64,000 nucleotides of DNA from Hydrangea macrophylla (lineage: Eukaryota > Streptophyta > Magnoliopsida > Cornales > Hydrangeaceae): contig CM066982.1 in the NCBI GenBank assembly GCA_033977485.1, positions 32,528,218 through 32,592,217 of the forward strand, in the 5' to 3' direction. Both the position numbers and the translations under genes were made by a program. Positions within the stretch are counted from its first letter, which is position 1. Each line of letters opens with the position of its first letter. The notes below the pieces were generated by a model that made no database searches, was not told the DNA's origin, and saw only the letters and a program-made list of their open reading frames with translations. Positions 12,850-22,740 of this stretch are shown piece by piece.

Positions 12850-13351
12850 CCATACAATTAGTGTCGATGGATCTTTAAAGCAAACACTATTGCTACTAAC
12901 TCCAAGTCATGTGTAGGATCATTCTTTTCATGTACCTTTAACTGTATGGATCTACATACAATAACATTCTCATCCTGTATAAGCACACATCCAAATCCAT
13001 GGTGTGATGCATCCCTGTAGATTATAAATCTTTCTCCGCTCTGGGGTATCACTAGTATCGGTATTGAGGTTAATTTTTCCTTTAAATATTGAAATGCACC
13101 TTGATGCTTATCCCTCCATTCGTACTTCATCTCCTTTCTTGTTAAGCTCGTCAATGTCCCTGTGATCTAGGAAAATCCTTCCACAAATCTCCGGTAATAT
13201 CCCGCCAGATCAAGAAAACTTCTAACTTCTGTTGCATTGGTTGGTCTATTCCAGCTTAAGACTGCATAGATCTTATATGGGTCTACAAAGATACCGTCCT
13301 AAGAAATAACATCTTAAGAATTTGACTTCCTATAGCTAAAATTATCACTTG
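12850..13351 (-). pseudogene. Chromo-1 end of reverse transcriptase and RNase H
   Basis: The minus frame at 13154-12858 contains [17 protein letters not shown], then a RNase H start with [15 protein letters not shown] (catalytic Asp in DAS) and [13 protein letters not shown]. The preceding bases, up to the inserted LTR, encode the conserved end of reverse transcriptase with stops. This segment continues the reading begun at 14682-15333. Confidence 0.75.
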
Positions 13352-13356
13352 TTAAA
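13352..13356. repeat. Target-site duplication TTAAA, left copy
   Basis: TTAAA is repeated at 14682-14686 on the other side of the inserted LTR. Ignoring the insert and one copy lines up the reverse transcriptase frame on both sides, which confirms the site. Confidence 0.85.
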
Positions 13357-14681
13357 CAATGATCGGGAGAGAACAAATCCCAATTATACACCCTAATTCA
13401 CATTTGTTAGTCATTTTTATCCTAGTTTTGTATAATTTTACTTTGTTTTCCACTTTCTGTCTAGTTTTAGGAGAAAGCAATGATTTTCGATTAAATGGGG
13501 TGAAAAAGTAGGAAGAAAGAAGCTGAAAATGCCACCTCGCGCGAGTGGCCTGCTCGTGCGAAACCCAGGAAATCTCTCGCGCGGCCCGCTCGCGCGATCC
13601 GTACGAAAAAACATAAACGTGTATTTTGAAGAGCTGAAGAGCCCTACGTGAACAAAATTGTCCAATTACGTCCAGAATACAAATTTCAGCAGTTTTAGTG
13701 AGATTAGGTTTAGGAAAACCCTCATAATCTCTCTATAACTATATATATCTCATTCTTAATCAAGAGGGGGGGGGGATACATTCATTCATTGAAGACTTTG
13801 GAAGGCAAGAGGAAGGAGAAGAGCAAGCTTGAAGGTCTCTAATGGCTACCATCAACTCAATCTTCATGCTTTCACCCACCATGTGCAACTAAACTCCTAA
13901 CCTAGGGTTTCAATGAAGCCCTAGCTATGTAAAGGGGGAATTCTATGCTTTTCTATTTTAGGATTTTATGTATTGGATAGCGATTGTATGTTGGTGGATT
14001 ATTTATCTATAATCAATTTTTAATGATAATAATCAAGAGTACTTTGGATCTATTATTGTCTTGGATTTTTCCTTATGCTTATTGGACTCAATAGTCCTTG
14101 ATTTCTGTGATTGATAGGAGTATTATACAATAGTGCTTATGTGATTGTGATGATTACATCTTTTATAATTCATGCTTAGGAAATATGATTATGCTACACC
14201 CTAGTTATAGGTAGATAATTCATGTGAACCATAGATGGATTATGCTTAGATGAAACTAACAATATCCTCTTGACGATACTATTGGGCTTGTAGCTACGAT
14301 AGATCATAACTATCCAAACATAGAATTTAGAATAGAAAGTCTAGACCCCTGATGCATAGTTAGTGGTGGATTTGTAATCCTAGATCTCATCCACTCATAT
14401 TTAAACCAATTTTCAATTTAGCATACAAGTTTACTTAGATTTAATTCCCGAATTTAATTCCATAATTTCACAGTTTAATTTATAGTTTAATTCCGTAGTA
14501 ATAATTAAATCATCAATCAATCAAACTTCCGATTTTCTTATAACTAAATGGATTAGATTAAATTAATTAAAGGATAAAAATTAACAATCTCTGTGGGTTC
14601 AACCTTTACTTCCACACTGCAAATCTTTTGAAAGTAAAGCATAAATAAGCATACTTTTATATCTTGATTTTGACGAGATCA
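13357..14681 (+). repeat. Solo LTR inside the Chromo-1 reverse transcriptase (1325 bp)
   Basis: Inserted between two TTAAA copies. The inner ends are TGATCGGG (from 13360) and GAGATCA, an inverted TGATC/GATCA pair. A CTCGCGCGAG-type palindrome cluster lies at 13537-13600, with a TATA box at 13741-13748 and 'ctctgtgggttcaacc' near the 3' end. There is no internal coding region, so it is a solo LTR left by LTR-LTR recombination. The 3' block resembles plant Ty3/gypsy Athila or related LTRs, but the family is not certain. A G10 run lies near 13765. Confidence 0.85.
13741..13748 (+). promoter_or_regulatory. TATA box of the solo LTR
   Basis: TATATATC follows 'ctctataac' and lies about 140 bp downstream of the palindrome cluster at 13537-13600. 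Confidence 0.5.
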
Positions 14682-15333
14682 TTAAATTTTGCATACAACT
14701 TATTATCTCAGAGTGTCTGTAGAGCAACATGTAAGTGTTTCTTATGCACTTCTTCTGTCTTTGAGTAGATCAGGATGTCATTGATGAATACTATAATGAA
14801 TTGATCCAGATAGGATCTGACTACTCTATTCATTAGGTCCATGAATACTGCTGGGGTATTAGTCAATCCGAAAAACATCACTAGAAACTCATAATACCCG
14901 TATCTTATCCTAAAAGCAGTTTTTGACACATCCTCTAGTCGAGTCAACAATTGACGATATCCTAAATGTAAATCAATCTTCGAAAAGATCATGATCCTTG
15001 CAGCTGGTCAAATAGATCATCTATCCAAGGAAGCGGTTATCTATTCTTAATCGTAACCTTGTTAAACTCTCTATAGTCGATACAGAGTCGAAGCATCCCA
15101 TCCTTCTTCTTCACAAATAGTACTGGTGCTCCCCAAGGTGATGCACTTGAGCGAACAAATCCTAAATCCTCAAGTTCTTGAACTTGCCTTTTCAATTCCA
15201 ACATCTCAGTTGGTATCATCCAATATGAAGTCTTGGAAATTGGCAATGTTCTAGGTACTAATTCAACGCAAAAGTCTATTTTTCTCTTTGGTAGAAGTCC
15301 TAAGATATTTTGAAAACATCCTCGAAATCTCAT
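14682..15333 (-). pseudogene. Chromo-1 reverse transcriptase, N-terminal two thirds
   Basis: Two minus-strand frames carry it. 15333-15037 contains [33 protein letters not shown] and [16 protein letters not shown] (fingers). 14992-14708 contains [28 protein letters not shown] and [11 protein letters not shown]. The active-site box, normally YxDD or FIDD, reads FIND: one catalytic Asp is replaced by Asn. The gap between the frames, stops, and the inserted LTR at the 3' end make it inactive. Confidence 0.85.
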
Positions 15334-15780
15334 ACTGTAGGGATCTGGTCTATAGTAGGTTCCCTACTTATACTTCCAATCACAGCTAAATAATTTATAA
15401 GGAACATGTTGCTCATCGGCTGACAATGAAAACTTATTATAGGACATCCTAGTATCGTAAAAATGATAGTCCTGGTAGTGCAATCCAAGTTGGCACCGCA
15501 CTTAGTAAGCCAATCCATTCCTAGAATGATGTCGAACTCGGACATTGACAGAACTACCAAGTCTACCATAAGGTTCCTATCCTCCGGGGTCTGGGGATAG
15601 TCCTTGTACACCTTACCCAACTCAACAACCACTCCCAACAGTGACACAGCATTAAGTACAAGCTCAAGTGCTTGGAGATCTAAACCCAACTAGAGCGCAA
15701 TCTTAATAGTAATAAACGAACATAGCACTAGTATCAAACAAAACTCTAACTTGATTATGAAAACGCACAAGCGTACCTTT
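15330..15780 (-). pseudogene. Chromo-1 protease (retropepsin)
   Basis: The minus strand reads VRVLFDTSAMF near 15745-15715, matching the retropepsin active-site motif D(T/S)GA with Gly replaced by Ser. It then reads FDIILGMDWLTKCGANLDC around 15530-15480, the conserved second block of gypsy proteases. In-frame stops lie between the blocks. It would cleave the Gag-Pol polyprotein in an intact element. Confidence 0.75.
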
Positions 15781-15789
15781 CAAATTCTA

Positions 15790-16868
15790 TTGTTCCTCAG
15801 CATCAAAGCCTACTTCCTCTGGGATGATAGCATTCATCTAAACTTGATTCGGGGGTCCTTATAGTCGTTGAAAGAACTTTGTAATGTACCTGGGCAATGC
15901 ACAATTAAAACATCCTCTCTGCTGACTGTAGACCAACAAGCAATGCCTGAGGTGGTGGTCCTCGCTGTTGAAACTATCGAGGTCGAGGGTAACTCAGTTG
16001 AGGCTTCCTGGTTCCATCCCAGGTGTGCTTATTTCCTTAAAAATTACCCTGAGGTCTCCAACCTTGGTATTCCTTGGCAGTGGGTTTTGGAAATTCCTCT
16101 GTTGAAAACTTCATTAGCAGAGGTGGTCGGTTCATTAGTTGTCACTGCATTGAATATGCATTCTTTTCCAGGCTTACAACAAATTGTACTAGTCCTTCGA
16201 ATGATTAATTAAGATGCCCAATCATCATGTGCCAATGGTTAGGGCTTAGTCCCTAATGAAATCTCTTCACCTTCTTTTGAGTTATGTCAATCACGTGATG
16301 AGTGAATCGGGACAATCGCTTAAAATGCGTCGTATATTCTCTCAGTCTAACATCCTTGGACTAAACTTATAAAATTCTTTTCATGTTGATCCTTCTTATC
16401 CTCTAGAAAATACTTCTCTAGGAATCTTCCTTTGAACGTCTCCCAAGGTATCCTCCTTGTAGCATCAACTGCACTAGAGGCTCGTTCAGCCTCCCACCAG
16501 TCAGCGATAGCGTAGGTTAGCTGAAAAGTGGACAGGCAATACTTGTCCTACTCATTACACTCAAGGGATTCATTGATTAACTCCATCTCATAGAGACAAT
16601 GTCCCGCCTTCTATGGCTCAATCAGCCCATCAAACTTCTCCTGGCATAGCACATGGAAACGTTCCAATAGTTTGTCTCTAGTCTGTCTTAGCGGAGTGGC
16701 GGTGGTACAACTTGGTAGTGGGTAGGGGGCTGATGAGTGGCATGATTATAGGTATCACCCACATGCTCCATCCGTTACATGAAAGCTTCGAACACACCTG
16801 TCGGGACTATACCCTTTGGAATAGGTGCTCCTAAACGTGGTTGATTCCTCATAGGTCCTACCATAGTA
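15790..16868 (-). pseudogene. Chromo-1 gag
   Basis: An ATG near 16868 on the minus strand begins a gag-like reading with many stops. Conserved gag features are KFDGLIEP, ADWWEAERASS, IPWETFKGRFLEKYF and KNFISLVQG, the core of the retrotransposon gag family. The nucleocapsid zinc knuckle was not recognised. An open frame on the opposite strand (15868-16212) is a shadow of this region. Confidence 0.7.
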
Positions 16869-17012
16869 ATTTTGTATGCTATGAACCTATGAAAAAGAAA
16901 CAAAAATCCAGAAAAGGCGAGAGACAATATGAACTATTAGTTCTATATATTAGCACATAACAAAATCAGAATCACATCATGGATATCTCAAAAAGAGGAT
17001 ACTCGTATGTGA
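16869..17012. other. Short spacer between Chromo-1 gag and the Tat-3 LTR remnant
   Basis: Probably the Chromo-1 leader. The bases TGGATATC near 16980 resemble the extreme end of the Tat-3 LTR (TGTGGATATC at 26232), so a few terminal LTR bases may survive here. Confidence 0.3.
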
Positions 17013-17596
17013 TTTCTTTGTTAAATTCAGGGTGAAACCCATGTGCAAGGATATTCCATTCATACTGAAGAAAAACAGTCTATTACAGCGGGCGGCACTC
17101 ACTGAGTTGTCTGCGACACTCAACGAATGCCATTCCGGCACTCACTGAATGCCGGCACGGCACTCAGCGAGTGTCGCCGGCATCGCCGCATGCCACTGTT
17201 AATAGAATTCCAACCTTTCTTTTTTTAATTATTTATTTTTTCAAATATTTACTTATGTATTAATATATACTTATGTAGATTATATATACATATATATTTA
17301 TAGGACTACTTATATTTTTTTTGTTTTCTTTTCTTTTCTTTTCAAAAATCTTTCTTTTTTTTATTTTTTATAATGAAGTCAATTTTCAAACTGTCTATCT
17401 TATACATATTTCATATCCTAGTTTCCCCGAACACCCAGTCTTTCTTTCTTTTTGAAAACTTTATTAGGAGTGAAGATTCCTCTGAAGAACTTGAATCATT
17501 TAGGAAAACCTTCGGATTTCGCCGGACATTGTCGTCATCGGTCTTGAGGTAATCATCCCCTGAATTCAACGGTCAGTCAAAATTAGGGTGTCTACA
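17013..17596 (-). repeat. Truncated 3' LTR of Tat-3
   Basis: The right 584 bp match 28665-29263 closely, including the palindromic GGCACTCA...GAGTGCC cluster at 17090-17190. It begins TGTAGACACC on the minus strand. The remaining 2.4 kb of LTR, including the TATA box, are missing on the left. Confidence 0.85.
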
Positions 17597-17611
17597 GTTT
17601 GCCCCTCTTCA
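17597..17611 (-). other. Polypurine tract of Tat-3
   Basis: On the minus strand GAAGAGGGGCAAAC precedes TGTAGACACC. The AGGGGCAAAC core recurs inside Tat-4, and the reversed form recurs in Tat-3 and Tat-5 behind pol. Confidence 0.8.
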
Positions 17612-18010
17612 GCAGAGCTTGTGAAGCGAAGCATATCATAAGTGAATCACGAAGCCTGTGTGAAGACAAGCCTTTGACAGAATTATCGAATTCAGGTAAC
17701 AACAAAGTGCGATTCAAAAAATAGACGCAAAGAAGGTCGGTGCTGGTTGTGCACAAATGGTAACCTGCCTATGTATCTCAACGGGAATCAGACCAGGACA
17801 TAGTTCGAGTAAGGGACCACACACAAACAAAAATAGTTATACGGATGAATGCACCTATCCTATCGTGATACACATGCCCAAGCAGTCTCATGCATTATGC
17901 TTTCAAGCATGATGATTCAGAATCATACCGCTTTCTCTAGTGACAAAAATGCATTTTAAGCCATACATTTTCTATCCTGATGTCATCCTATTCCAGGAAA
18001 ACCAAGATTA
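17612..18010 (-). other. Tat-3 pre-LTR block
   Basis: Non-coding sequence homologous (reversed) to 5820-6100 of Tat-2 and 440-710 of Tat-1. It holds the CTATGT...ACATAG hairpin at 17769-17803. Confidence 0.6.
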
Positions 18011-18360
18011 ATATAGATGCGTTTCACGTCTTACACTGTTTATCGATTGAGGAGATGATTTCAACAGATGTGATTTCTGTGCTTAATTCTCTGGTGTTTT
18101 TTTGTTCCAAAAGTCATCTGATAGACTAGGATGTGCTTCGCGCCTTATACCCCGAATTCTTATCAAGAACTGAACTGACTGAAAGACTGAAATGCGCTTC
18201 ACGCCTCATACTCTGGTGTCTTATCACGAGAAGAGATGTTTGAAGGAATAAGATGCGCTTCGCGCCTTTATACTCTGGTGTCTTATAAAGAGATTAGATG
18301 TTTGATGGACTGAGATGCGCTTCGTGCCTTTATACTCCAGTGTCTTTCAAGAGATGAGAT
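18010..18360 (-). repeat. About 61-bp tandem repeat in Tat-3
   Basis: Five units, each with ATGCGCTTCGCGCCTTATAC and CTGGTGTCTTAT. The first and last are more diverged. Confidence 0.75.
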
Positions 18361-19470
18361 TCGGAGAAAAGCCAAAATCGCTCCAGATTCAATGACCCCA
18401 AATAGCAGAAAAATTAAAATCGCTCAAGATTCAATAAGCCCAAATAGTGGAAAAATTAGAATCGCTCCAGATTCAATGACGCCAATGATAACAAAAAAGT
18501 CCAAATCACTCCAGATTCGATGATCTTAATGATCGCAGGAAAGCTAGAATCACCCCAGATTCAATGACCACAATGATCACAGAAAAGCAAGTATCGCTCC
18601 AGATTCGATGACCCTAATGATCGCAAAAAATCTAGAATTGCACCAGATTCGATGACCCCATTGATCACAGTAAAGCCAGAACTGCTCCAGATTCAATGAC
18701 CCAAATGATCGCAGAAAAGCCAGAATTGCTCCAGATTCGATGACCCCAATGATCGCAGAAAAGCCATAATTGCTTTAGATTCAATGACCCTAATGATGGC
18801 AGAAACGTTAGAATTGCTCCAGATTCGATGACCCCAATAATCGCAGAAAAGTCAGAATCGCTTCAGATTCAATGACCCCAATGATTGCAGAAAAGTCAGA
18901 ATCGCTCCAGATTCGATGACCCAAATGATCGCAGAAAAGCCAGAATTGCTCCAGATTCGATGACTCCAATGATCATAGAAAAGCCAAAAACGTTCCAGAT
19001 TTGATGACCCCAATGATTATAAAAAAAGTCAGAATCGTACCAGATTCAATGAACCCAATGATCGCAGAAAATTCAGAATCGCTCCAGATTCGATGGCCCC
19101 AATGATTGCAGAAAAGTCAAAATTTCTCCAGATTCGACGACCCCAATGATCGCAGAATAGTCAAAATTGCTCTAGATTTGATGACCCTAATGATCGCGGA
19201 AAAGTCATAATCGCTCTAAATTCGATGACCCCAATGATCGCAAAAAGTCCGAATTGCTCCAGATTCGATGACCCCAATGATCGCAAATTTGCCAGAATCG
19301 ATCTAGATTTGATGACCCCAATGATCGTAGAAAAGACAGAATCGCTCCAGATTTGATGACCTTGATGATCGCAGAAAAGTCAGAATCGCTCCAGATTCAA
19401 TGACCCCAATGATTGCTGAAAAGGCAGAATAACTCTAGATTCAATGACCCCAATGATCGCAGAAAATGCA
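18361..19470 (-). repeat. 47-bp tandem array in Tat-3
   Basis: About 23 units of 47 bp. Each has GAATCGCTCCAGATTCGATG (inverted pair GAATC...GATTC), then ACCCCAATGATCGCAGAAAA. Divergence between units is modest. No spacer-like unique sequence occurs, so it is not a CRISPR. Confidence 0.9.
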
Positions 19471-19559
19471 TGGTATTGCAAAGAGCAATATCCTGCTTTT
19501 TTTCTAGTTCACAATAGTCACATAGACATAACAATTTTTTTTCTATTAAAAGATCTTAG

Positions 19560-20540
19560 TCGCGTGGAATAAAAAATTCATTTTGTATTTTCAAAATCTA
19601 GAGTCACGCGGACTCGAAAATTTATTTTCATTCTCAAAAGATGGAGTCACGTGGACTCAAAATTTTGTTTTCATTCTCAAAAGGTTTGGAGTCGTGCGAA
19701 CTCAAAAATTCATTTTCAAAAAGACCTGGAGTCACGTGGACTCGAACATTCATTTTCAAAAGATCTGGAGTCACACGGACTCTAAAATTCATTTACAAAT
19801 TTTCAAAATCAAGAGTCATGCGGACTCAAAAATTTACTTTCTTTTTCCAATGGTTTGGAGACGCGAGGACTCAAAATTTCATTTTCAAAAAGATCTAGAG
19901 TTATGTGAACTCAAAAATTCATTTTCTATTTTCAAAAGCTGGAGTCACACGGTCTCAAAAATTTGTTTTCATTCGCAAAAGGTTTGGTGTCGTGCGGACT
20001 CAAAAAATTCATTTTCAAACGATCTGGAATCACGTGGACTCAAAAATTCATTTTCAAAAGATTTGGGGTCACGTGGACTCTAAAATTCATTTTAAATTTT
20101 TTAAAATCCAGAGTTGCGCAGATCTAAAATTTTACTTTCTTTCTTAAAAGGTTTGGACTCGCGCGGACTCAAAAAATCATTTCCAAAAAGATCTGCATTC
20201 ATGTGGACTCGAAAATTCATTTTCAATTTTCAAAATCTGGAGTTACATGGACTCTAAAATTTATTTTCATTCTCCAAACCTGGAGTCATGCGGACTCAAA
20301 ATTTTGTTTTCATTCTCAAAAGGTTCGGAGTCGTGAGGACTTAAAAAATTAATTTTCAAAAAGAACTGGAGTCACGTCGATTCGAAAATTCATTTTCAAA
20401 AGATCTAGGGTCACGCGGACTCTAAAATTCATTTTTAATTTTTCAAAATCAACAGTTGCACAGACATAAAATTTATTTTGTTTCTTAAAAGGTTTGGACT
20501 TGCGCGGACTCAAAAATTCATTTTTCACGCGGACTCGAAA
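19560..20540 (-). repeat. About 42-bp GAGTC-ACGTG-GACTC tandem array in Tat-3
   Basis: About 23 units. Each has GAGTCACGTGGACTC or a variant followed by 'aaaaattcattttcaaaag'. Many copies keep a CACGTG/ACGTG core (a plant G-box core) inside a GAGTC...GACTC inverted repeat. Open frames across it (19583-20083, 19641-19898, 19905-20147) simply read the repeat in several frames. Confidence 0.9.
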
Positions 20541-20624
20541 TTTTTTTTCTGTTTCGGCATTTCTTTATCCGGATTTATCTTTTCAAATTTCCTTTTCTCT
20601 CTTTTTCTTTGATAGATTGATTGC

Positions 20625-20946
20625 CATGGTCGACAGCTCGGGTGGCTCAGGTGATTCAGGCATGGAGATGAATAAGTGTAAGCCAGTTCTTCATGGAGAC
20701 CCCGTTTTCTACTCAGAGATTCCCCTTTTGATCAGAGATAAGTTCGAGGGTTTTTCGATGCATTTGATGATTAACCTGTGCAGTTCAGAGTCCAACCTAC
20801 TGAGGATATCTGCCGAATTATTTCTTTTTAAGAGTATTGCTCAACCTCTGCTCGATTTCCTAGCGGAGCGAGATCTGAGTCGATTCTTTACCTTTCTTTT
20901 TATTGCTATAGATTACCTCTTTTTCAAAAATTCTAACCCTTGTTGA
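20625..20946 (+). CDS. Opposite-strand reading frame of Tat-3, hypothetical 106-residue protein
   Basis: I do not recognise the product. The chosen ATG at 20625 sits in a good context (gccATGG), 85 bp after the end of the GAGTC array; the frame is open further upstream but only into C/T-rich leader and repeats. The N-terminus is Ser/Gly-rich (SSGGSGDSG), followed by FYSEIPLLIRDKFEGF and a hydrophobic, Phe-rich C-terminus with no clear domain. It runs against Tat-3, in the same relative position as the antisense genes of Tat-4. It may be the first exon or a remnant of a longer antisense gene. The function is unknown. Confidence 0.4.
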
Positions 20947-21340
20947 TATATTTGAGGAGTGTATCTTAGGAATTCTGGAAGATAGACTCAAATTGAGTAG
21001 AGACACACATATTTTGCAAAAGTTGGGACTGATTCTGCTTTCTTTCTTTCTGCTTTTCTGATTATTAGAGACTTAATTTTAGTTACCATCCCATGGTATT
21101 CTTTCATTGTATCTTCTTTTATGATTGACTTCATGGAAATGAAGAATTCTTCTTCGTTTCATGTTTCTTTTTATCTTAAATCAATTTCAGATTTATGCAT
21201 AAAAAGTTCATCCCTTAACTTCATGAATCTTCAGGATGTCAAGACTTGATCCTTTTCTTTTAGAAACCCAGTAGACCCAGAGATATTTTATTTGGCAAAT
21301 GACAGTATGCCCCTAGTTTTACAGGGGGTTTTGAATGCTA
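20947..21340. other. Tat-3 region between the antisense frame and the hairpin motifs
   Basis: AT-rich, with no recognised domain. It may hold decayed downstream exons of the antisense gene. Confidence 0.3.
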
Positions 21341-21612
21341 GGCAAACGAAGTTTGCCCATAATTTGAGGTGATGATGCGGCTTTTCGAGAAAATGTTAGT
21401 TTGCCCCTAGTTTTTAGGGCAATTTCATTAATTGGTCGGGTTTCTTTTTTTTTTTTGGACTGAGGTCTTGGGAGACCCGCCTACTTATCCCCGAATGGGC
21501 ATCAGGTCCTATAGTAGTTCGGCTGAGGCCTGAAAGAAGAGCAATGATTGATTGTTACCGAACCTTACAAGCTACCTACGTATCCTCGAGTGGTAATCAG
21601 GTTAAAACGTAG
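21341..21612 (-). other. Post-pol RNA-hairpin block of Tat-3
   Basis: Contains GGCAAAC-GAA-GTTTGCC (21341-21357) and two copies of the conserved CTAC...GTAG stem-loop (21481-21517 with CTACT/AGTAG; 21576-21612 with CTACGT/ACGTAG). The same set lies behind integrase in Tat-4 and in Tat-5. Confidence 0.6.
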
Positions 21613-22740
21613 TTCAATCAACTGTGGAGGTCTTGAAAGAATTAGGCTTCAAGGATTGGTGGGCATTTCAAGCCATGTTGCCATGCGTGTCACTTGTGGC
21701 AGTTGATTGCTAGTCTCCTTTTTCTTTTTTATTTTTTTCTTTGTTTTTTGTGGCAGTTGATTTTTTTCACCCTTTTCACTAGCCAGTCAATCTTTTTCAA
21801 TTCTCATAGTGCGTCGTGCTTTTAATCATACTCACAAAGCAATATCAGCCTTCCAAATCACTCTTTATTTTCCTCAAAAATATTTTGCGTTATTTTTATG
21901 CCCATTTAGCCATTGACCCTCTCACAAAATTTTGAGACTAATTGATACTCTCAAATCTCTCTTTTCATTTCCAATTTCTTTTCTTTGCTTAGAACAACAC
22001 AAAGCCTTGGGATAATTTATATACCAATGATGTACTTTAAAGTGCTCAAGAATTCACCATCTTATTTATTATCCGCCTTGTCTTTTCTCTTTCCTTTCTT
22101 TTCACTACCTCACTATCTCTTATTCTCTTCATAAATTTGACTAGCTAGGATTCCATTTTGAAATCGACACGTATCTTATTTTTGCTCTAACTTTTGCCCA
22201 GGCGCCTTTTCGGGTTTTCATCCTAGCGATCTTTTTTCCTTTTCTCTTTTTTATTGTCTCTATCTTCTTCTTTTTTTATCCTCTAACTTTTCCCTAGGTA
22301 GCCTTTCGGATTTTCATCCTAGCAAGTTTCCTTTTTTTCATGGAAGAAGAAGTTAAAAAAAAAAAATTATCTGGCTACCATTAAGGACCAAGTTATGGCT
22401 TTGGACTGTGAGTTCCAAAAAAAGGGGGGGGGGGGGGGGTGATGTTGGACAATCTCTGCATCTATTCTAGGATCATGCAAAGCATCCTTGTATTCTTTTA
22501 GCAGTGAGATCAATTTTATGCTTTTATCTTTATTGTGTGTAATACAAAAGAAACATTTTGAAGATCTTCATTTCTTAAGTCAATTGTCAAGGTTTCCTCA
22601 ATGATTTTCATGCAGATTCTTTTTCTTTTCGAATATCAGTTTCATAGTCACTATAATCAATAAGCGCAATTGAGTAAGCAGAATTAGTCACTTTTTTATA
22701 GTAGAAATTTTTTTAAAAATTTTTTGGCTCATACTGGCTA
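21613..22740 (-). other. Tat-3 remnant where pol has been deleted
   Basis: Holds C/T-rich stretches and the block 'ctaacttttgcccaggcgcc...catcctagcga' twice (22190-22240 and 22290-22330). Reversed, it matches 50190-50320 of Tat-4 behind integrase. A G16 run is at 22424-22439. No protease, polymerase or integrase motif was found, so the junction of the pol deletion lies near 22700. Confidence 0.55.

Larger units (their letters stand above)
11194..16868 (-). mobile_element. Chromo-1: degenerate Ty3/gypsy chromovirus coding region
   Basis: On the minus strand the order is gag, protease, reverse transcriptase, RNase H, integrase and C-terminal chromodomain. The last-named marks the chromovirus branch (Tekay/Del-like). 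All parts carry stops or frameshifts. The reverse transcriptase is split by a solo LTR (13357-14681). The 5' LTR is not adjacent: Tat-3 lies immediately to the right, and a chromovirus 5' LTR with primer-binding site appears beyond it at 29424-31699. Whether that LTR belongs to this copy is uncertain, because the LTR start at 11193 differs. Confidence 0.8.

Noticed and set aside
15868..16212. 114-codon plus-strand frame
   Set aside because: It is the reverse complement of chromovirus gag, whose conserved motifs are on the minus strand.
18361..19470. Regular 47-bp repeats with inverted ends, CRISPR-like at first sight
   Set aside because: The entire unit is repeated with no unique spacers, the DNA is plant-like, and no cas genes occur.
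19583..20147. Open frames with repeated 'SRGLKNSFSK' type peptides
   Set aside because: They read the 42-bp GAGTC array in overlapping frames. The peptide is a by-product of the repeat.
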